A stretch of 64,000 bases of DNA, from contig NZ_JH719393.1 in the NCBI RefSeq assembly GCF_000271845.1, forward strand, positions 806,001-870,000. Reading direction: 5' to 3'. This DNA comes from Rhizobium leguminosarum bv. trifolii WSM2297. Its GTDB lineage: Bacteria > Pseudomonadota > Alphaproteobacteria > Rhizobiales > Rhizobiaceae. Made by a program: the position numbers and the translations under genes. Each line of letters begins with the position of its first letter. Within the stretch, counting starts at the first letter, position 1. Shown here one piece after another: positions 49,836-59,633 of the stretch. Below the pieces are notes generated by a model. It was given only the letters and a program-made list of their open reading frames with translations, searched no databases and had not been told where the DNA came from.

Positions 49836-50837
49836 TTATGCGCTGCCGGCGGCCTTCCTGTTGAGGAAGCTCAGCGCGAGCACGGCGAAGATCAGTGTTC
49901 CCGTGCCGACCTGCTGCCAGTAGAAGTTCAGATCGGTGAGCAGCAGCCCGTTGGCGACGATGCTGAGCAGCAGCGCGCCGAGAACGGTCCCGCCGACGTT
50001 CGGCCGCCCGAGTGGGCTGAGCGTCGTGCCGATGAAGGTGGCGCCGATGGCGTTCAGCAGAAAGGCATTGCCCGAGGAGGGGATGTAGGTGGTGACCGTC
50101 GCAGTCAGGATCAGGCCGGCGATTGCCGCGATCAACCCGACCAGAATGAAGGTCACGGCGACATGGGCTGGTGCGGCAATGCCGGAATAGCGCACGACGC
50201 CCGGCTGGATGCCGATCGACAGAATGACGCGGCCGAACCGGGTGCGGGCAAAAACGACCGCGGCGGCGGTGATGACGACAGTAGCAACGGCAAGCGGCAC
50301 CGGAAAGCCGGCGATGGCGCCGTGGCCGAGAAAACGGAAGGCTTCCGGCACGCCGTTCGGCGGAAGATAGACCGGATTGCCGCCATTGGTCAGCAATTGC
50401 TGGACGCTGCGGCCGATGAACAGCGTGCCGAGCGTGGCGAGGAATGGCGACACGCCGATCCCGGAAATCAAAAGCGCGTTGAAGGCGCCGACGAACGCCC
50501 CGGCCGCCAGCCCCGCGAGTGCGGCGATCGCCACCGGCTGGCCGGCAAGCACCAGCGAGACGAAGGCGAAACTGGCAAAATCCATCGCGGTTCCCACCGA
50601 GAGATCGATGCCACCCGATGCGACGGCAAAGGTCATGGCGATAGACACGATGGCAAGCAGCGTGAAATTATTGACCAGGATGCTTTGCAGGTTCGCAGGC
50701 GTCATGAAGGTCGGCGTTGCCACGGAAAAGGCGGCAAAGACCGCGACCAAAGCCAGGATCAGCCCATAGCGCACCAGGCCGCCGGCGATAAGACGCGGCA
50801 AGCCGATGGATGCGGGGCTCGGGGTCTGGAGCGACAT
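49836..50837 (-). CDS. Ribose-type sugar ABC transporter permease 2
   Basis: This 333-residue permease is of the BPD_transp_2/RbsC family, with about ten membrane segments. Family segments are ASGGIDLSVGTAMDFASF near residue 70 and SSGNAFLLNAIGATFIGTTL followed by GRPNVGGTVLGALLLSIVANGL in pieces near the end. It is the last gene of a four-gene operon (binding protein, ATPase, two permeases) and starts 3 bases after the previous stop. It should pair with the permease at 50840-51859. The sugar is unknown. Confidence 0.9.
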   Translation of the reverse strand: MSLQTPSPASIGLPRLIAGGLVRYGLILALVAVFAAFSVATPTFMTPANLQSILVNNFTLLAIVSIAMTFAVASGGIDLSVGTAMDFASFAFVSLVLAGQPVAIAALAGLAAGAFVGAFNALLISGIGVSPFLATLGTLFIGRSVQQLLTNGGNPVYLPPNGVPEAFRFLGHGAIAGFPVPLAVATVVITAAAVVFARTRFGRVILSIGIQPGVVRYSGIAAPAHVAVTFILVGLIAAIAGLILTATVTTYIPSSGNAFLLNAIGATFIGTTLSPLGRPNVGGTVLGALLLSIVANGLLLTDLNFYWQQVGTGTLIFAVLALSFLNRKAAGSA

Positions 50838-50839
50838 GA

Positions 50840-51859
50840 TCAGGCCTCCTGTCGGCGCAACAGCGTGGTCGCGGAGACCACGATCAGAATAAGCACGCCC
50901 TGGACACCGCTGACCAGCGTGCTCGAAATGTTCAGCAGCTGGAAACCGTTGATGAGGAAGCCGACCAGCAGAGCTGACAGCAGCGTCCCGGGGACCGTCG
51001 GAACCAGCCGGCGCGAAAAGACCGAGCCGAGCAGGGCGGTCACGACGACGGGCAACAGCATCTCGCCGGAGCCGGTCGTGCTGCCGCTCAGATAGGAAAC
51101 GGAGAGGATACCGGCGATGCCACCGGTGACGCCGCTGGCGACGAAGGCGCCGGCGAGCAGGCGGCGAAGCGGCAGACCGGCCGCTCGCGCCGCGTCCGGA
51201 AACTCACCGACGGCATAAAGGCGCAGGCCGAGCGGGGTGTGCTGGACGACCGCTGCTGTGATCGCCGTGAAACCCAGGAGCACATAGGCGAGAACAGGAA
51301 TGCCGAAAGCGTCCGAGGCCGAAAGCAAGGAGAGGAAGGGCGTGGAGGCGGGCAGGACGGTATTTCCGGTCAGCACCAATTCAAGGCCAGCGACGATATT
51401 CATCACGGCGAGCGTGGCGAGCAGCGGCACGATGCCGGCATAGACGACGGCAATGGCATTGACCGTGCCGATCAGTGTGCCGGTCAGGATCGCCGCTGCA
51501 ATTGCTGTCACATCGCCATAGCCGAGTTGCATCACGCTCGCATAGACGGCGGCGCTGAGGCCCATATTGGCGGCCACCGACAGATCGATACCACCGGTGA
51601 CGACATTGGAGCCGCCGGCAATCAGCACGACCGTCAGCCCGATGGCCAACACGCCCGAGATGGCGGATTGACCGAGCACATTGCCGATATTGCCGATGCT
51701 GAGGAAATAGGGTGCGGTCAGCGAGAAGATGATGAGGATGACGGCAAAGGTGACCAGCGATCCGAAACGCAATGCCGTCGCGCCAATATTGCCGGCCGGG
51801 CGGTGAGGCGGTTCTGCGGCTGAAAAGCCGGAAGGCGCAAATTCCACTTCAGCCGACAT
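50840..51859 (-). CDS. Ribose-type sugar ABC transporter permease 1
   Basis: This 339-residue RbsC-family permease has the segment GGSNVVTGGIDLSVAANMGL near residue 90, RAAGLPLRRLLAGAFVASGV (cytoplasmic coupling part) and LVPTVPGTLLSALLVGFLIN near the end. About nine to ten membrane segments are predicted. It overlaps the ATPase stop by 11 bases. Two different permease genes in one operon imply a heterodimeric channel, unlike the RbsC homodimer. The start at 51859 follows GAGAGAC; the open frame extends upstream into the ATPase gene. Confidence 0.9.
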   Translation of the reverse strand: MSAEVEFAPSGFSAAEPPHRPAGNIGATALRFGSLVTFAVILIIFSLTAPYFLSIGNIGNVLGQSAISGVLAIGLTVVLIAGGSNVVTGGIDLSVAANMGLSAAVYASVMQLGYGDVTAIAAAILTGTLIGTVNAIAVVYAGIVPLLATLAVMNIVAGLELVLTGNTVLPASTPFLSLLSASDAFGIPVLAYVLLGFTAITAAVVQHTPLGLRLYAVGEFPDAARAAGLPLRRLLAGAFVASGVTGGIAGILSVSYLSGSTTGSGEMLLPVVVTALLGSVFSRRLVPTVPGTLLSALLVGFLINGFQLLNISSTLVSGVQGVLILIVVSATTLLRRQEA

Positions 51860-53396
51860 GGCGTTGTCTCTCCGATGATCCCGTCGATTGAGCCAGCACG
51901 GCATCCGCAGTGGTCTCCGACGAGATGAATTCCCGCACCACGCGCCCGCGGAAGAGCACCAGGATGCGATCGGTGATGCCGACGAGTTCGGGCAGATCCG
52001 AAGACAGCACGATGACGCCGGCGCCGCGCGCCGCGAGTTCGCCGATCAGCGTATAGATCTCGACCTTGGAGCCGATATCGACGCCGACCGTCGGCTCGTC
52101 GAGGAGATAGACCTCCGAATGGCGGCTCAGCCATTTGGCGATGGCCACCTTCTGCTGGTTGCCGCCTGAAAGCGTGCGCAGCAAAGCGTCGCGTCCGTTG
52201 GTTTTCACCTGAAGCCGGGTGATCAGGGCATCGACCTCGCGCCGCTCGCGTTTGCGATCGAGAAAGCCGAACCGCGTGAAGCGGCCAAGGCTGGAAAGGC
52301 TGGTATTTTCTCCAACGCTGAGGTCGAGTGCGACGCCGTGGCGACGTCGATCTTCCGGCACCAGCGCGATCTCGTGGCCGGCAGCCTGCCTCGGATTGGC
52401 AAAACGGACAGGTTTGCCGTTGATCTCGATGCGGCCGGACGCTGGTGTCTCCAGACCGAAGAGGGTGCGCACCAGCTCCTTGGCGCCGGAGCCGAGCAGG
52501 CCGGTGAGTCCGAGCACCTCGCCGCGGCGGAGCGTGAAACTGATGTGGCTGTATTTTCCCGGCGCCGACAGCTGCTCGACCTTCAGGATTTCTTCGCCCG
52601 GGGTGACTTCAGGCTTCGGAAACATGTCCTTGATGCCGCGTTCGACCATCAGCCGGGCAATCGCTGCGGCAGAGGTCTCGCCGATCGGCACGGAGCCAAC
52701 GTCCTGTCCGTTGCGCAGAACGGTGACGTGGTCGCAGAGCTCTTCGATTTCGTTGAGATAATGCGAGATATAGATGATGGTGACGCCTTCGTCGCGCAGG
52801 CGACGGATCAGCCGGAAGAGGATATCGGCCTCGCGGCGCACCAGTGCAGCCGTCGGTTCGTCGAAGACGAGCACCTTGGGCTGATTGAGGAGCGCACGGG
52901 TGATCTGGACGATCTGCTTTTCGGCAGTCGACAATTCGCCGATCAGGGCGGCGTTCGGCAATCGGATGCCGAAATAGTCGTTGAGAATGGCAGAGGCGCG
53001 GCGCTGCATCAGACGCCGGTCGAGAAACGGCGTGCCCGCAATGCTGGGTTCCCGGCCGAGAAACAGAGCTTCGCCGACGGTGAAGGTCGACACCAGCAAC
53101 CGGTCCTGGTGAATGAAGTGGATGCCGAGCTCTTCGGCGAGATGCGGCGTCAACCGGTCGAATGCCTGTCCTTCGATCTCGATCCGGCCGCCATCCGGCC
53201 GGTGAAGGCCGGCCAGCAGCTTGATCAGCGTCGACTTGCCGGCGCCATTCTGGCCGACAAGTCCGTGGATGGTTCCGCGCCTGACGATCAGCGACGCACC
53301 GGCCAGCGCTTGCGCGCCGCCGAAGTGCTTGACGATGCCTTCGAAGCGGATGATGTCGGCTGCCGTCACCGGCTGCGTTAACGAAATGGCCGTCAT
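51849..53396 (-). CDS. Ribose-type sugar ABC transporter ATPase (RbsA-like)
   Basis: This 515-residue protein fuses two ABC domains. Domain 1 has Walker A GQNGAGKST, a modified signature (LSTAEKQIVQI) and LVFDEPTAAL. Domain 2 has an atypical P-loop, GLLGSGAKELVRTL, a good signature LSGGNQQKVAIAKWL and YLLDEPTVGVDIGSK. This split of canonical parts between halves is normal for RbsA/XylG proteins. It powers import by the two permeases. The start MTAISLTQPV at 53396 has CGGAGAG about 8 bases upstream, and is 65 bases behind the binding-protein stop across a perfect hairpin. Confidence 0.93.
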   Translation of the reverse strand: MTAISLTQPVTAADIIRFEGIVKHFGGAQALAGASLIVRRGTIHGLVGQNGAGKSTLIKLLAGLHRPDGGRIEIEGQAFDRLTPHLAEELGIHFIHQDRLLVSTFTVGEALFLGREPSIAGTPFLDRRLMQRRASAILNDYFGIRLPNAALIGELSTAEKQIVQITRALLNQPKVLVFDEPTAALVRREADILFRLIRRLRDEGVTIIYISHYLNEIEELCDHVTVLRNGQDVGSVPIGETSAAAIARLMVERGIKDMFPKPEVTPGEEILKVEQLSAPGKYSHISFTLRRGEVLGLTGLLGSGAKELVRTLFGLETPASGRIEINGKPVRFANPRQAAGHEIALVPEDRRRHGVALDLSVGENTSLSSLGRFTRFGFLDRKRERREVDALITRLQVKTNGRDALLRTLSGGNQQKVAIAKWLSRHSEVYLLDEPTVGVDIGSKVEIYTLIGELAARGAGVIVLSSDLPELVGITDRILVLFRGRVVREFISSETTADAVLAQSTGSSERQRHVG

Positions 53397-53422
53397 GTCG
53401 ATCTCTCCGGGTGGATAGATTG

Positions 53423-53452
53423 CGAACGATCCAGTCACGACCGGATCGTTCG
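53423..53452 (-). other. Perfect intercistronic hairpin after the sugar-binding-protein gene
   Basis: CGAACGATCC (53423-53432) and GGATCGTTCG (53443-53452) form a perfect 10-pair stem with a 10-base loop, directly after the stop at 53462. No T run follows. It resembles the mRNA-protecting stems behind other binding-protein genes. Confidence 0.72.
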
Positions 53453-53461
53453 TAAGTCTTG

Positions 53462-54475
53462 TCAGCCGATACCGAGTTTCTTGCTGACTTCGCCGACATT
53501 GGTCTTGTTGGCGAGCAGAGCCGGCACATAGGTTTCGCGCGGTAGCGTCTGGCCGGCGAGCAGCTTGGCGACGTTGCGGATGGCAGTGCGGCCGATTTCC
53601 GCCGGCTGTTGCGCGACGTCGGCGCCGGCAGGCGAATTCGGATCGGCGATAAGCTGCAGGACCTCAGGGCTGCCGTCGACGCCGTAGGTACGGATCTCGG
53701 TCCGACCGGCAGCGGCCAGTGCCTGGGTCGCGCCAAGCTGCGGAATATCCCAGGCCGACCAGATCGCCTTGATCGAACCCTTTTCCGGATATTTGTTGAG
53801 GATTGCCGTGATCTGCGTGAAGGCGTCCTGCACCGTGTTCGGGATCACGTCGCGCAATTCCGGCTGGAGGATTTTCACCTTCGGGAAATATTTGACGACA
53901 TTGACCAGCTGATCGTAGCGGATCGCGCAAGGGGTCACGCCGTAGAAGCCGTTGAAGACAACGATATTGCCTTCGCCGCCGATATCGGAAACGAGCTGCA
54001 GCGCCAGATCCTTGCCGATACCCCAATTGTCGGAGGTGGTGTTGTTGATCGAGTTGGTCGAGCCGACATCGACGGTCAGAACCGGGATCCCGGCATCGCG
54101 CGCCTTCTTCAGCCAGGGGTCGATAACGCTGAGCGTGCCGAGGATCTGAACGATCGCATCCGGCTTCTGGGCGATCAGCGTCTGCAGCTGCGAAACCAGC
54201 TTACCGTCGTTGCGTCCGGCATCGACGGCGATTGGCTCGCCCCCGAGGCGCTTTACCTCTTCGATCTGGGCGTTATAGGCCTGCAGGTCGAAGAAGTGAT
54301 CTGTGCCGGTCGCGCTGATGGCGATGCGTTTGCCCTTCAGCGACTGCTCGTCGCCGGCTGCAAAAACCGGCTTCAGCCCGACGAGCGATGCACCGGCGAC
54401 GGCGACCCCGGCCGCGGCGGACAGTTTCAGCAGATCTCGTCTTCCAAGACCGTTTCCAGACGTTTCGATACTCAT
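53462..54475 (-). CDS. Periplasmic sugar-binding protein (ribose/galactose class)
   Basis: This 337-residue Peripla_BP_4 protein is the receptor of the downstream ABC importer. A twin-arginine-type signal (GLGRRDLLKLSAAAGVAVA) precedes the mature part KGKRIAISATGTDHFFDLQA. The two-lobed fold shows LIAQKPDAIVQILGTLSVID, GIPVLTVDVGSTNSINNTTS and ALAAAGRTEIRTYGVDGSPE. Sequence does not name the sugar. The Tat-like signal suggests folding before export. The start is taken at 54475; a second ATG 4 codons upstream (54487) is open. Confidence 0.9.
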   Translation of the reverse strand: MSIETSGNGLGRRDLLKLSAAAGVAVAGASLVGLKPVFAAGDEQSLKGKRIAISATGTDHFFDLQAYNAQIEEVKRLGGEPIAVDAGRNDGKLVSQLQTLIAQKPDAIVQILGTLSVIDPWLKKARDAGIPVLTVDVGSTNSINNTTSDNWGIGKDLALQLVSDIGGEGNIVVFNGFYGVTPCAIRYDQLVNVVKYFPKVKILQPELRDVIPNTVQDAFTQITAILNKYPEKGSIKAIWSAWDIPQLGATQALAAAGRTEIRTYGVDGSPEVLQLIADPNSPAGADVAQQPAEIGRTAIRNVAKLLAGQTLPRETYVPALLANKTNVGEVSKKLGIG

Positions 54476-54885
54476 CGTTCTCTCCAATTAATTATGTCTA
54501 TAGATTAAATGGATTAAGGCGGATGAATAGGAACGAATTTCCAAAAGAACGATCTCCTGGGAAAAGAGTGGACGGAACGAAAGCTCATCCCTGGCCGCGG
54601 TTTGCCGCGACTGGGACCGATTTCGGATGCCCCGACGATCTATCGGATATGTCTACCGCCACTGATCAAGAAGAAGGATGCAGTGCATAATTCTTGCGCA
54701 CGCGGCCAAATTTGCCGAGGATAAATTCCCGCTAAACCGCGGTGCAGTGTGGCGCGACAGCGGGCGTGAAATCACGATTTAGATGGGCACGATCTGGCTT
54801 TATGCTGCGACGTTGATATCGAACGCGAAGCTTGGCTTCCACTTGGCGCGCAACTTGCCTCTCGCCTGCCAGGGAGAGTGAAACA
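54476..54885. other. Divergent intergenic region
   Basis: About 410 bases between the sugar ABC operon and the AraC gene. It is AT-rich near the ABC start, where TTAATTATGTCTATAGATTA may hold its promoter. CGTGAAATCACG (54765-54776) is a short palindrome. No gene is supported. Confidence 0.5.
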
Positions 54886-55749
54886 ATGCCCGATATCGAC
54901 CCGACGATTTTCTCAATAAGCCGGCCATCCCTTGGAGGCTACAAGGCCTTCGTTCAGCGCGACATGATCGTCGAGAGCTATCGCAGCGCCGCGGGGCAAA
55001 TGGTTTCGAGGGGCTCCCTTCATAGAATTTCGATCAATCGAACGGCGCATGGCAAATATGCCTATCGGCTTGGAAGCGGGGCATTCCGCAAAGTTGAGCG
55101 GCCGCCGTTCACCCTGGGATTTCAACCCGCCGCCACGGTTCTTGAAGTCGATGGTGATGCGGCGGATTATATCTCGATCTTCCAGTCACCTGCGCTCTAC
55201 AGCAGCATTGGCGGCTCTCGCTTTGATCCCGAGCATTGGGATAATGATGCACTCAGCGCCACGGCTGATTCGACAACACTGCAGGTCGCGCTCTCCCTTG
55301 CATTTGTCGCCGGCAAGACCGAGCGCGACGACCCGCTTTTGATGCAGCACCTGGGGATGGCACTCGCCTGTTGCGTTGTAAAGCTTCTGGGCGCCAAACC
55401 TGAAGCCGGCGATCGTCCTCTGACGTCAGACAATCTCCGGCGTGTGATCGACTACATCGAGAGCCTGCTTGGCAAATCCGATCTTAGTGTCGAGGAACTG
55501 GCCGGGGTGGCCCATATGAGCCCCTTTCACTTCAGCCGGGAATTCAAACGGGCGGCAGGGATGGCTCCGCATCGCTTCGTCCTGGAACGCAGGATAGAGC
55601 GGGCGCGACTTTACCTCGCAGATGGCAAGGAAACGCTCGCAAACATCGCTTACGCCACAGGCTTTTCGAGCCAGGCGCATTTCTCCAGCGTCTTCCGCCG
55701 TCTGATAGGGGCGACACCGAAGGAATACCGACGATCGGTCCGTCTTTGA
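54886..55749 (+). CDS. AraC-family transcriptional regulator
   Basis: This 287-residue regulator has a C-terminal AraC double helix-turn-helix (residues 190-285): LSVEELAGVAHMSPFHFSRE then FKRAAGMAPHRFVLERRIER and LANIAYATGFSSQAHFSSVF then RRLIGATPKEYRRS. The N-terminal part is a poorly conserved effector domain. It could regulate either the divergent sugar ABC operon (410 bases away) or the VOC/ABC operon 107 bases downstream. AGGGAGAG precedes the ATG at 54886. Confidence 0.9.
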   Translation: MPDIDPTIFSISRPSLGGYKAFVQRDMIVESYRSAAGQMVSRGSLHRISINRTAHGKYAYRLGSGAFRKVERPPFTLGFQPAATVLEVDGDAADYISIFQSPALYSSIGGSRFDPEHWDNDALSATADSTTLQVALSLAFVAGKTERDDPLLMQHLGMALACCVVKLLGAKPEAGDRPLTSDNLRRVIDYIESLLGKSDLSVEELAGVAHMSPFHFSREFKRAAGMAPHRFVLERRIERARLYLADGKETLANIAYATGFSSQAHFSSVFRRLIGATPKEYRRSVRL

Positions 55750-55856
55750 GCCGGCGGCGGCCGATCGCAAATCAGCAATTTTTCGAAAGACAACCGCACG
55801 AATTTGAAATCTCTTGAGGCTGCGGTCTGCGAGGCTTCTTCCATCAGGAGGCCTAT

Positions 55857-56303
55857 ATGACCGCTTTTGCCCAAGCCAATCCGATTACCGACATCTGCTT
55901 TTTGGTCGAGGACATCGACCGGGCGTCGGACTTCTATGTCGAACGGCTTGGCTTCAAACCACGCCGCCGGGCTCCCGGCTTTGCCGATTTCAAAGGAGCG
56001 GGTGTGACGCTGGCACTCTGGCAGATCGAGCATATTGCCGAGTTTACCGGCGTCTCGGGCTGTCGCGCGCCCCCAGGCGTGCATAAGGCTTGCGCGGCCA
56101 TCGAGCTCGCCTCGCCGGAGCAGGTCGATGCTGCTTATGCGGAGCTGAAGGCCGCGGGCGTGCTCTTCCAGGCGCCACCACAGGACTATGTCTGGAACGC
56201 AAGATGCTGCTATTTCGCCGATCCCGATGACAATCTCTGGGAAATTTATGCGTGGTCCGCAGGCGGCCCGATCGGCGACATCGACCCGCAACAGCGAGCG
56301 TAA
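55857..56303 (+). CDS. VOC-family protein ahead of a NitT/TauT importer
   Basis: This 148-residue protein has the VOC fold: ITDICFLVEDIDRASDFYVE then RLGFKPRRRAPGFADFKGAG, and a second module YAELKAAGVLFQAPPQDYVW ending RCCYFADPDDNLWEIYAWS. The E in LWEIY and other polar residues could bind metal. GGAGG lies 8 bases before the ATG. It is 47 bases ahead of the binding-protein gene on the same strand, so it probably acts on the imported compound. The reaction is unknown. Confidence 0.86.
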   Translation: MTAFAQANPITDICFLVEDIDRASDFYVERLGFKPRRRAPGFADFKGAGVTLALWQIEHIAEFTGVSGCRAPPGVHKACAAIELASPEQVDAAYAELKAAGVLFQAPPQDYVWNARCCYFADPDDNLWEIYAWSAGGPIGDIDPQQRA

Positions 56304-56350
56304 GCGGCCCGGCCAGCCGTCCAACAATTCAACAACGGGAAGGCAAGCAA

Positions 56351-57391
56351 ATGAACCGGGATGACAAGAAAATCGTGGTCGATAGGCGCGCTGTCCTGAA
56401 GGGAGCCTTTGCCCTTGCTGCTGCGTCGGCGGGGATCAGCGTGTTTGTGCCTCGTCATTCGAACGCCGCCGCATCCAAGGTCGTCATCAAATACGATTGG
56501 CTGATGAGCAACGGACAGATCGGCGATATCGTCGCAGTCAAGCAAGGTCTGTTCGAGGCCGAGGGGCTCGACGTCGAGTTTTCTCCTGGCGGTCCCAATT
56601 CGGCAACGGTGCCGCCCGTGATTACGGGTGATGCGCAGCTCGGCCAATTCTCCGATTCGGCACAGCTTCTTCTTGCCCGGTCATCAGGCGTGCCGATCAA
56701 GATCTTCGCCTGCGGTTTCCGCATGGCGCCTTTCGCCTTTTATTCACTGCCCAAGGCGCCGATCCGCACTGTCAAGGATATGGTCGGCAAGCGCATCGGC
56801 AAGCCGACGGCCCGTTACGTGCTTGATGCTATCCTGCTGAAGAACAATATCGATCCCTCGAGCCTAACCATCGCCAATATCGGCTTCGACATGACGCCGC
56901 TGATGACCGGCCAGGTCGATGCGGTGACCGGATGGATCACCAACACGCAGGCCCTTTCCATCATCGGCCCCGACCGCATCGATCTGATGATGAAGGATAC
57001 AGGCCTGCCCTCCTACGCGAACGTCTATTTTGCCACCGACGATGCGGTGAGCGGCCATGCGGAGACGCTGGCAAAGGTGCTGCGTGCCGTCGCCAAGGGC
57101 TGGGCCTGGACGCATGAACATCCTGAAGAGGCGGTCAAATTGATGGTGGAGGCGTATCCGCAGCTCGACCTTGCCGTGGAGCTGAAGACAGTACCGCGGA
57201 TATTGTCGCTGAGCTTCGACGCAGCGACCGGTAAGGATGGCTGGGGCAGCTTCGATCCGGCCGCTCTTGCCGAGCAGATTTCGGTCTACGACAAGATCGG
57301 CCAGTTCAAGAGCGGCGCGCCGAAGCTGGAGGACTGCTATACGACCAGGATCCTGGACATGACGGCAGACGACCGTCCGAAGATTGCGTGA
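56351..57391 (+). CDS. NitT/TauT-family ABC substrate-binding protein
   Basis: This 346-residue protein has a Tat-like signal (DRRAVLKGAFALAAASAGIS) and the SsuA/TauA/ThiY fold. Visible are VAVKQGLFEAEGLDVEFSPG, GDAQLGQFSDSAQLLLARSS, KDMVGKRIGKPTARYVLDAI and GQVDAVTGWITNTQAL. Family ligands include sulfonates, nitrate, pyrimidine precursors and riboflavin; the ligand here cannot be assigned. It is followed at once by the ATPase and permease genes, completing the importer. Confidence 0.9.
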   Translation: MNRDDKKIVVDRRAVLKGAFALAAASAGISVFVPRHSNAAASKVVIKYDWLMSNGQIGDIVAVKQGLFEAEGLDVEFSPGGPNSATVPPVITGDAQLGQFSDSAQLLLARSSGVPIKIFACGFRMAPFAFYSLPKAPIRTVKDMVGKRIGKPTARYVLDAILLKNNIDPSSLTIANIGFDMTPLMTGQVDAVTGWITNTQALSIIGPDRIDLMMKDTGLPSYANVYFATDDAVSGHAETLAKVLRAVAKGWAWTHEHPEEAVKLMVEAYPQLDLAVELKTVPRILSLSFDAATGKDGWGSFDPAALAEQISVYDKIGQFKSGAPKLEDCYTTRILDMTADDRPKIA

Positions 57392-57401
57392 GAGAGCGGA
57401 T

Positions 57402-58186
<785 letters not shown>

Positions 58187-58190
<4 letters not shown>

Positions 58191-58957
58191 GGCATCGTCC
58201 GCTGTCCCTTGCCGAGGCCCTCGGCCTTCCTGTTATTGGCGCCCTTTCGCTGCTCCTTGCCTGGCAATGGCTCGTGCCGGCGCTGGGTATTCCCAGCTAT
58301 ATCGTCCCGACGCCGCTGGCGATCCTGCGTACGCTTGCAAGCGAATGGCGCTTCCTGCTGTCGAACGCCATTCCGACATGGGGCGAGGCGGGCCTCGGTT
58401 TCCTGTTGGGCAATAGTCTCGCTGTGATCCTGGCGGTTGCCTTCGTCTATAATCCGCGGTTCCAAGCCGCCTATTTCCCCGTTGTCCTGCTGTTCAATAC
58501 GATTCCGGTGCTTGCGCTCGCGCCGATCATTATCCTCATCTTCGGCCTCGGCATGCTTCCGAAAGTCATCATCGCTGCTCTCATCTGCTTCTTCCCAACC
58601 TTGGTGAATACCGCCCGGGGCCTCAATCTGGCGACTGCGAGCGAGCTCGACCTGATGCATGTGCTTTCGGCGAGCGGCTGGGAGACGTTCTGGCGCCTGC
58701 GCGCTCCACGGTCGGCCCCATTGCTCTTTGCGTCGCTGCGCATTTCCGCAACCACCTGTGTGATCGGCGCGATCGTCGGGGAGTGGATCGGCTCGAACCA
58801 GGGGCTGGGCGCTGTCATCATCCAGTCGACATTCAATTATCAGGCCGAAAGGCTTTTTGCCGCGGTCGTACTTGCCTCTTTCTCCGGCATCATTTTTTTT
58901 GCGGGTGTGGCCCAGATCGAAAGGGTTTTCCGTCGGCTGCAGCTGGGGCCAAGCTGA
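58187..58957 (+). CDS. NitT/TauT-family ABC transporter permease
   Basis: This 256-residue SsuC/TauC-like permease has six hydrophobic segments. The segment YFPVVLLFNTIPVLALAPII is characteristic, and the coupling loop appears as LMHVLSASGWETFWRLRAPR. It ends GEWIGSNQGLGAVIIQSTFN, also typical. It starts inside the ATPase stop codon region and closes the VOC-binding protein-ATPase-permease operon. Confidence 0.92.
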
Positions 58958-58984
58958 AAAGCGTTCAATGCGGTCAACACATCT

Positions 58985-59140
58985 CTATGATTCTAGCTCG
59001 TCGTCTGGGGTGCCGTTGGCGACCAGGTCGAGACGTTCGGTGCAGAAGCCGACGTCGATGCAGGTTCCGAGCGGATTGACGATGTTGCCGATCTCGACGC
59101 CATGCTTGTAATCCGCCTCCCTCGGCAAGCAAGCAAAGGA
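58985..59140 (-). pseudogene. Possible C-terminal gene fragment of unknown origin
   Basis: On the minus strand an open stretch reads READYKHGVEIGNIVNPLGT then CIDVGFCTERLDLVANGTPD and ends at TAG. It looks like the well-formed end of a real protein, but there is no start or upstream domain within the gap. I could not place the family. It may be the remnant of a gene lost when the toxin-antitoxin locus arrived. Confidence 0.3.
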
Positions 59141-59160
59141 TGCTCTTGATCGCCGGCCCA

Positions 59161-59184
59161 CTTGAGACCAAATATAACCTCAAG
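59161..59184. promoter_or_regulatory. Candidate antitoxin operator
   Basis: CTTGAG (59161-59166) and CTCAAG (59179-59184) are perfect inverted repeats with a 12-base AT-rich spacer (ACCAAATATAAC), 17 bases before the antitoxin ATG. This is where an Xre antitoxin would autoregulate. Confidence 0.45.
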
Positions 59185-59201
59185 TGATTGGGGCCATTGT
59201 C

Positions 59202-59633
59202 ATGATGGGATTTGCTGCCGTTGCCGACGTTCTGGGGCTACCCTCCACGGAGCCGGCGTCGCGCTCGGCCTTCGGGCTGCTCTCCAGCATTGAGGCGGGA
59301 CTGCCGGTCAAGGCGCTTGACCGCATGGCGCTGCTTCTGGCGCCGAGCGACGCCCAGTTCAAATACCGGCTCGTTCCCAAGGCCACCTATGAGCGGCGCA
59401 AGGCCAAGCATCGGCTCTCTTCCGACGAGGGCGTAAGGCTCGCCCGTCTCGCGCGCGTCTGGGGCCTGGCGCTCGATGTCTGGCAGGCCGAGGCCGAGGC
59501 GCGTGATTTCCTGTTTCGTCCGCATGCGATGCTGGAGGACAGGCGGCCGATCGATGTCGTCATCCAGAGCGAGATCGGCGGCGAGCTCGTGCTTGATATC
59601 CTTGGAAGCCTGAAATACGGCAGCGCTGCGTGA
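59202..59633 (+). CDS. Xre/MbcA/ParS-type antitoxin (DUF2384)
   Basis: This 143-residue protein has an N-terminal Xre-like helix-turn-helix, then the DUF2384 toxin-binding C-terminus: YERRKAKHRLSSDEGVRLAR then LARVWGLALDVWQ, and the end IDVVIQSEIGGELVLDILGS. It pairs with RES-domain NAD+-degrading toxins. The ATG at 59202 is followed by a second ATG; an upstream GTG at 59184 is open. The stop overlaps the GTG start of the RES gene by 4 bases. The protein is complete while its toxin is broken. Confidence 0.87.
   Translation: MMGFAAVADVLGLPSTEPASRSAFGLLSSIEAGLPVKALDRMALLLAPSDAQFKYRLVPKATYERRKAKHRLSSDEGVRLARLARVWGLALDVWQAEAEARDFLFRPHAMLEDRRPIDVVIQSEIGGELVLDILGSLKYGSAA

Noticed and set aside
51849..53396. 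Degenerate second P-loop in the sugar ABC ATPase as a defect
   Set aside because: An atypical second Walker A is normal for RbsA/XylG-type fused ATPases.
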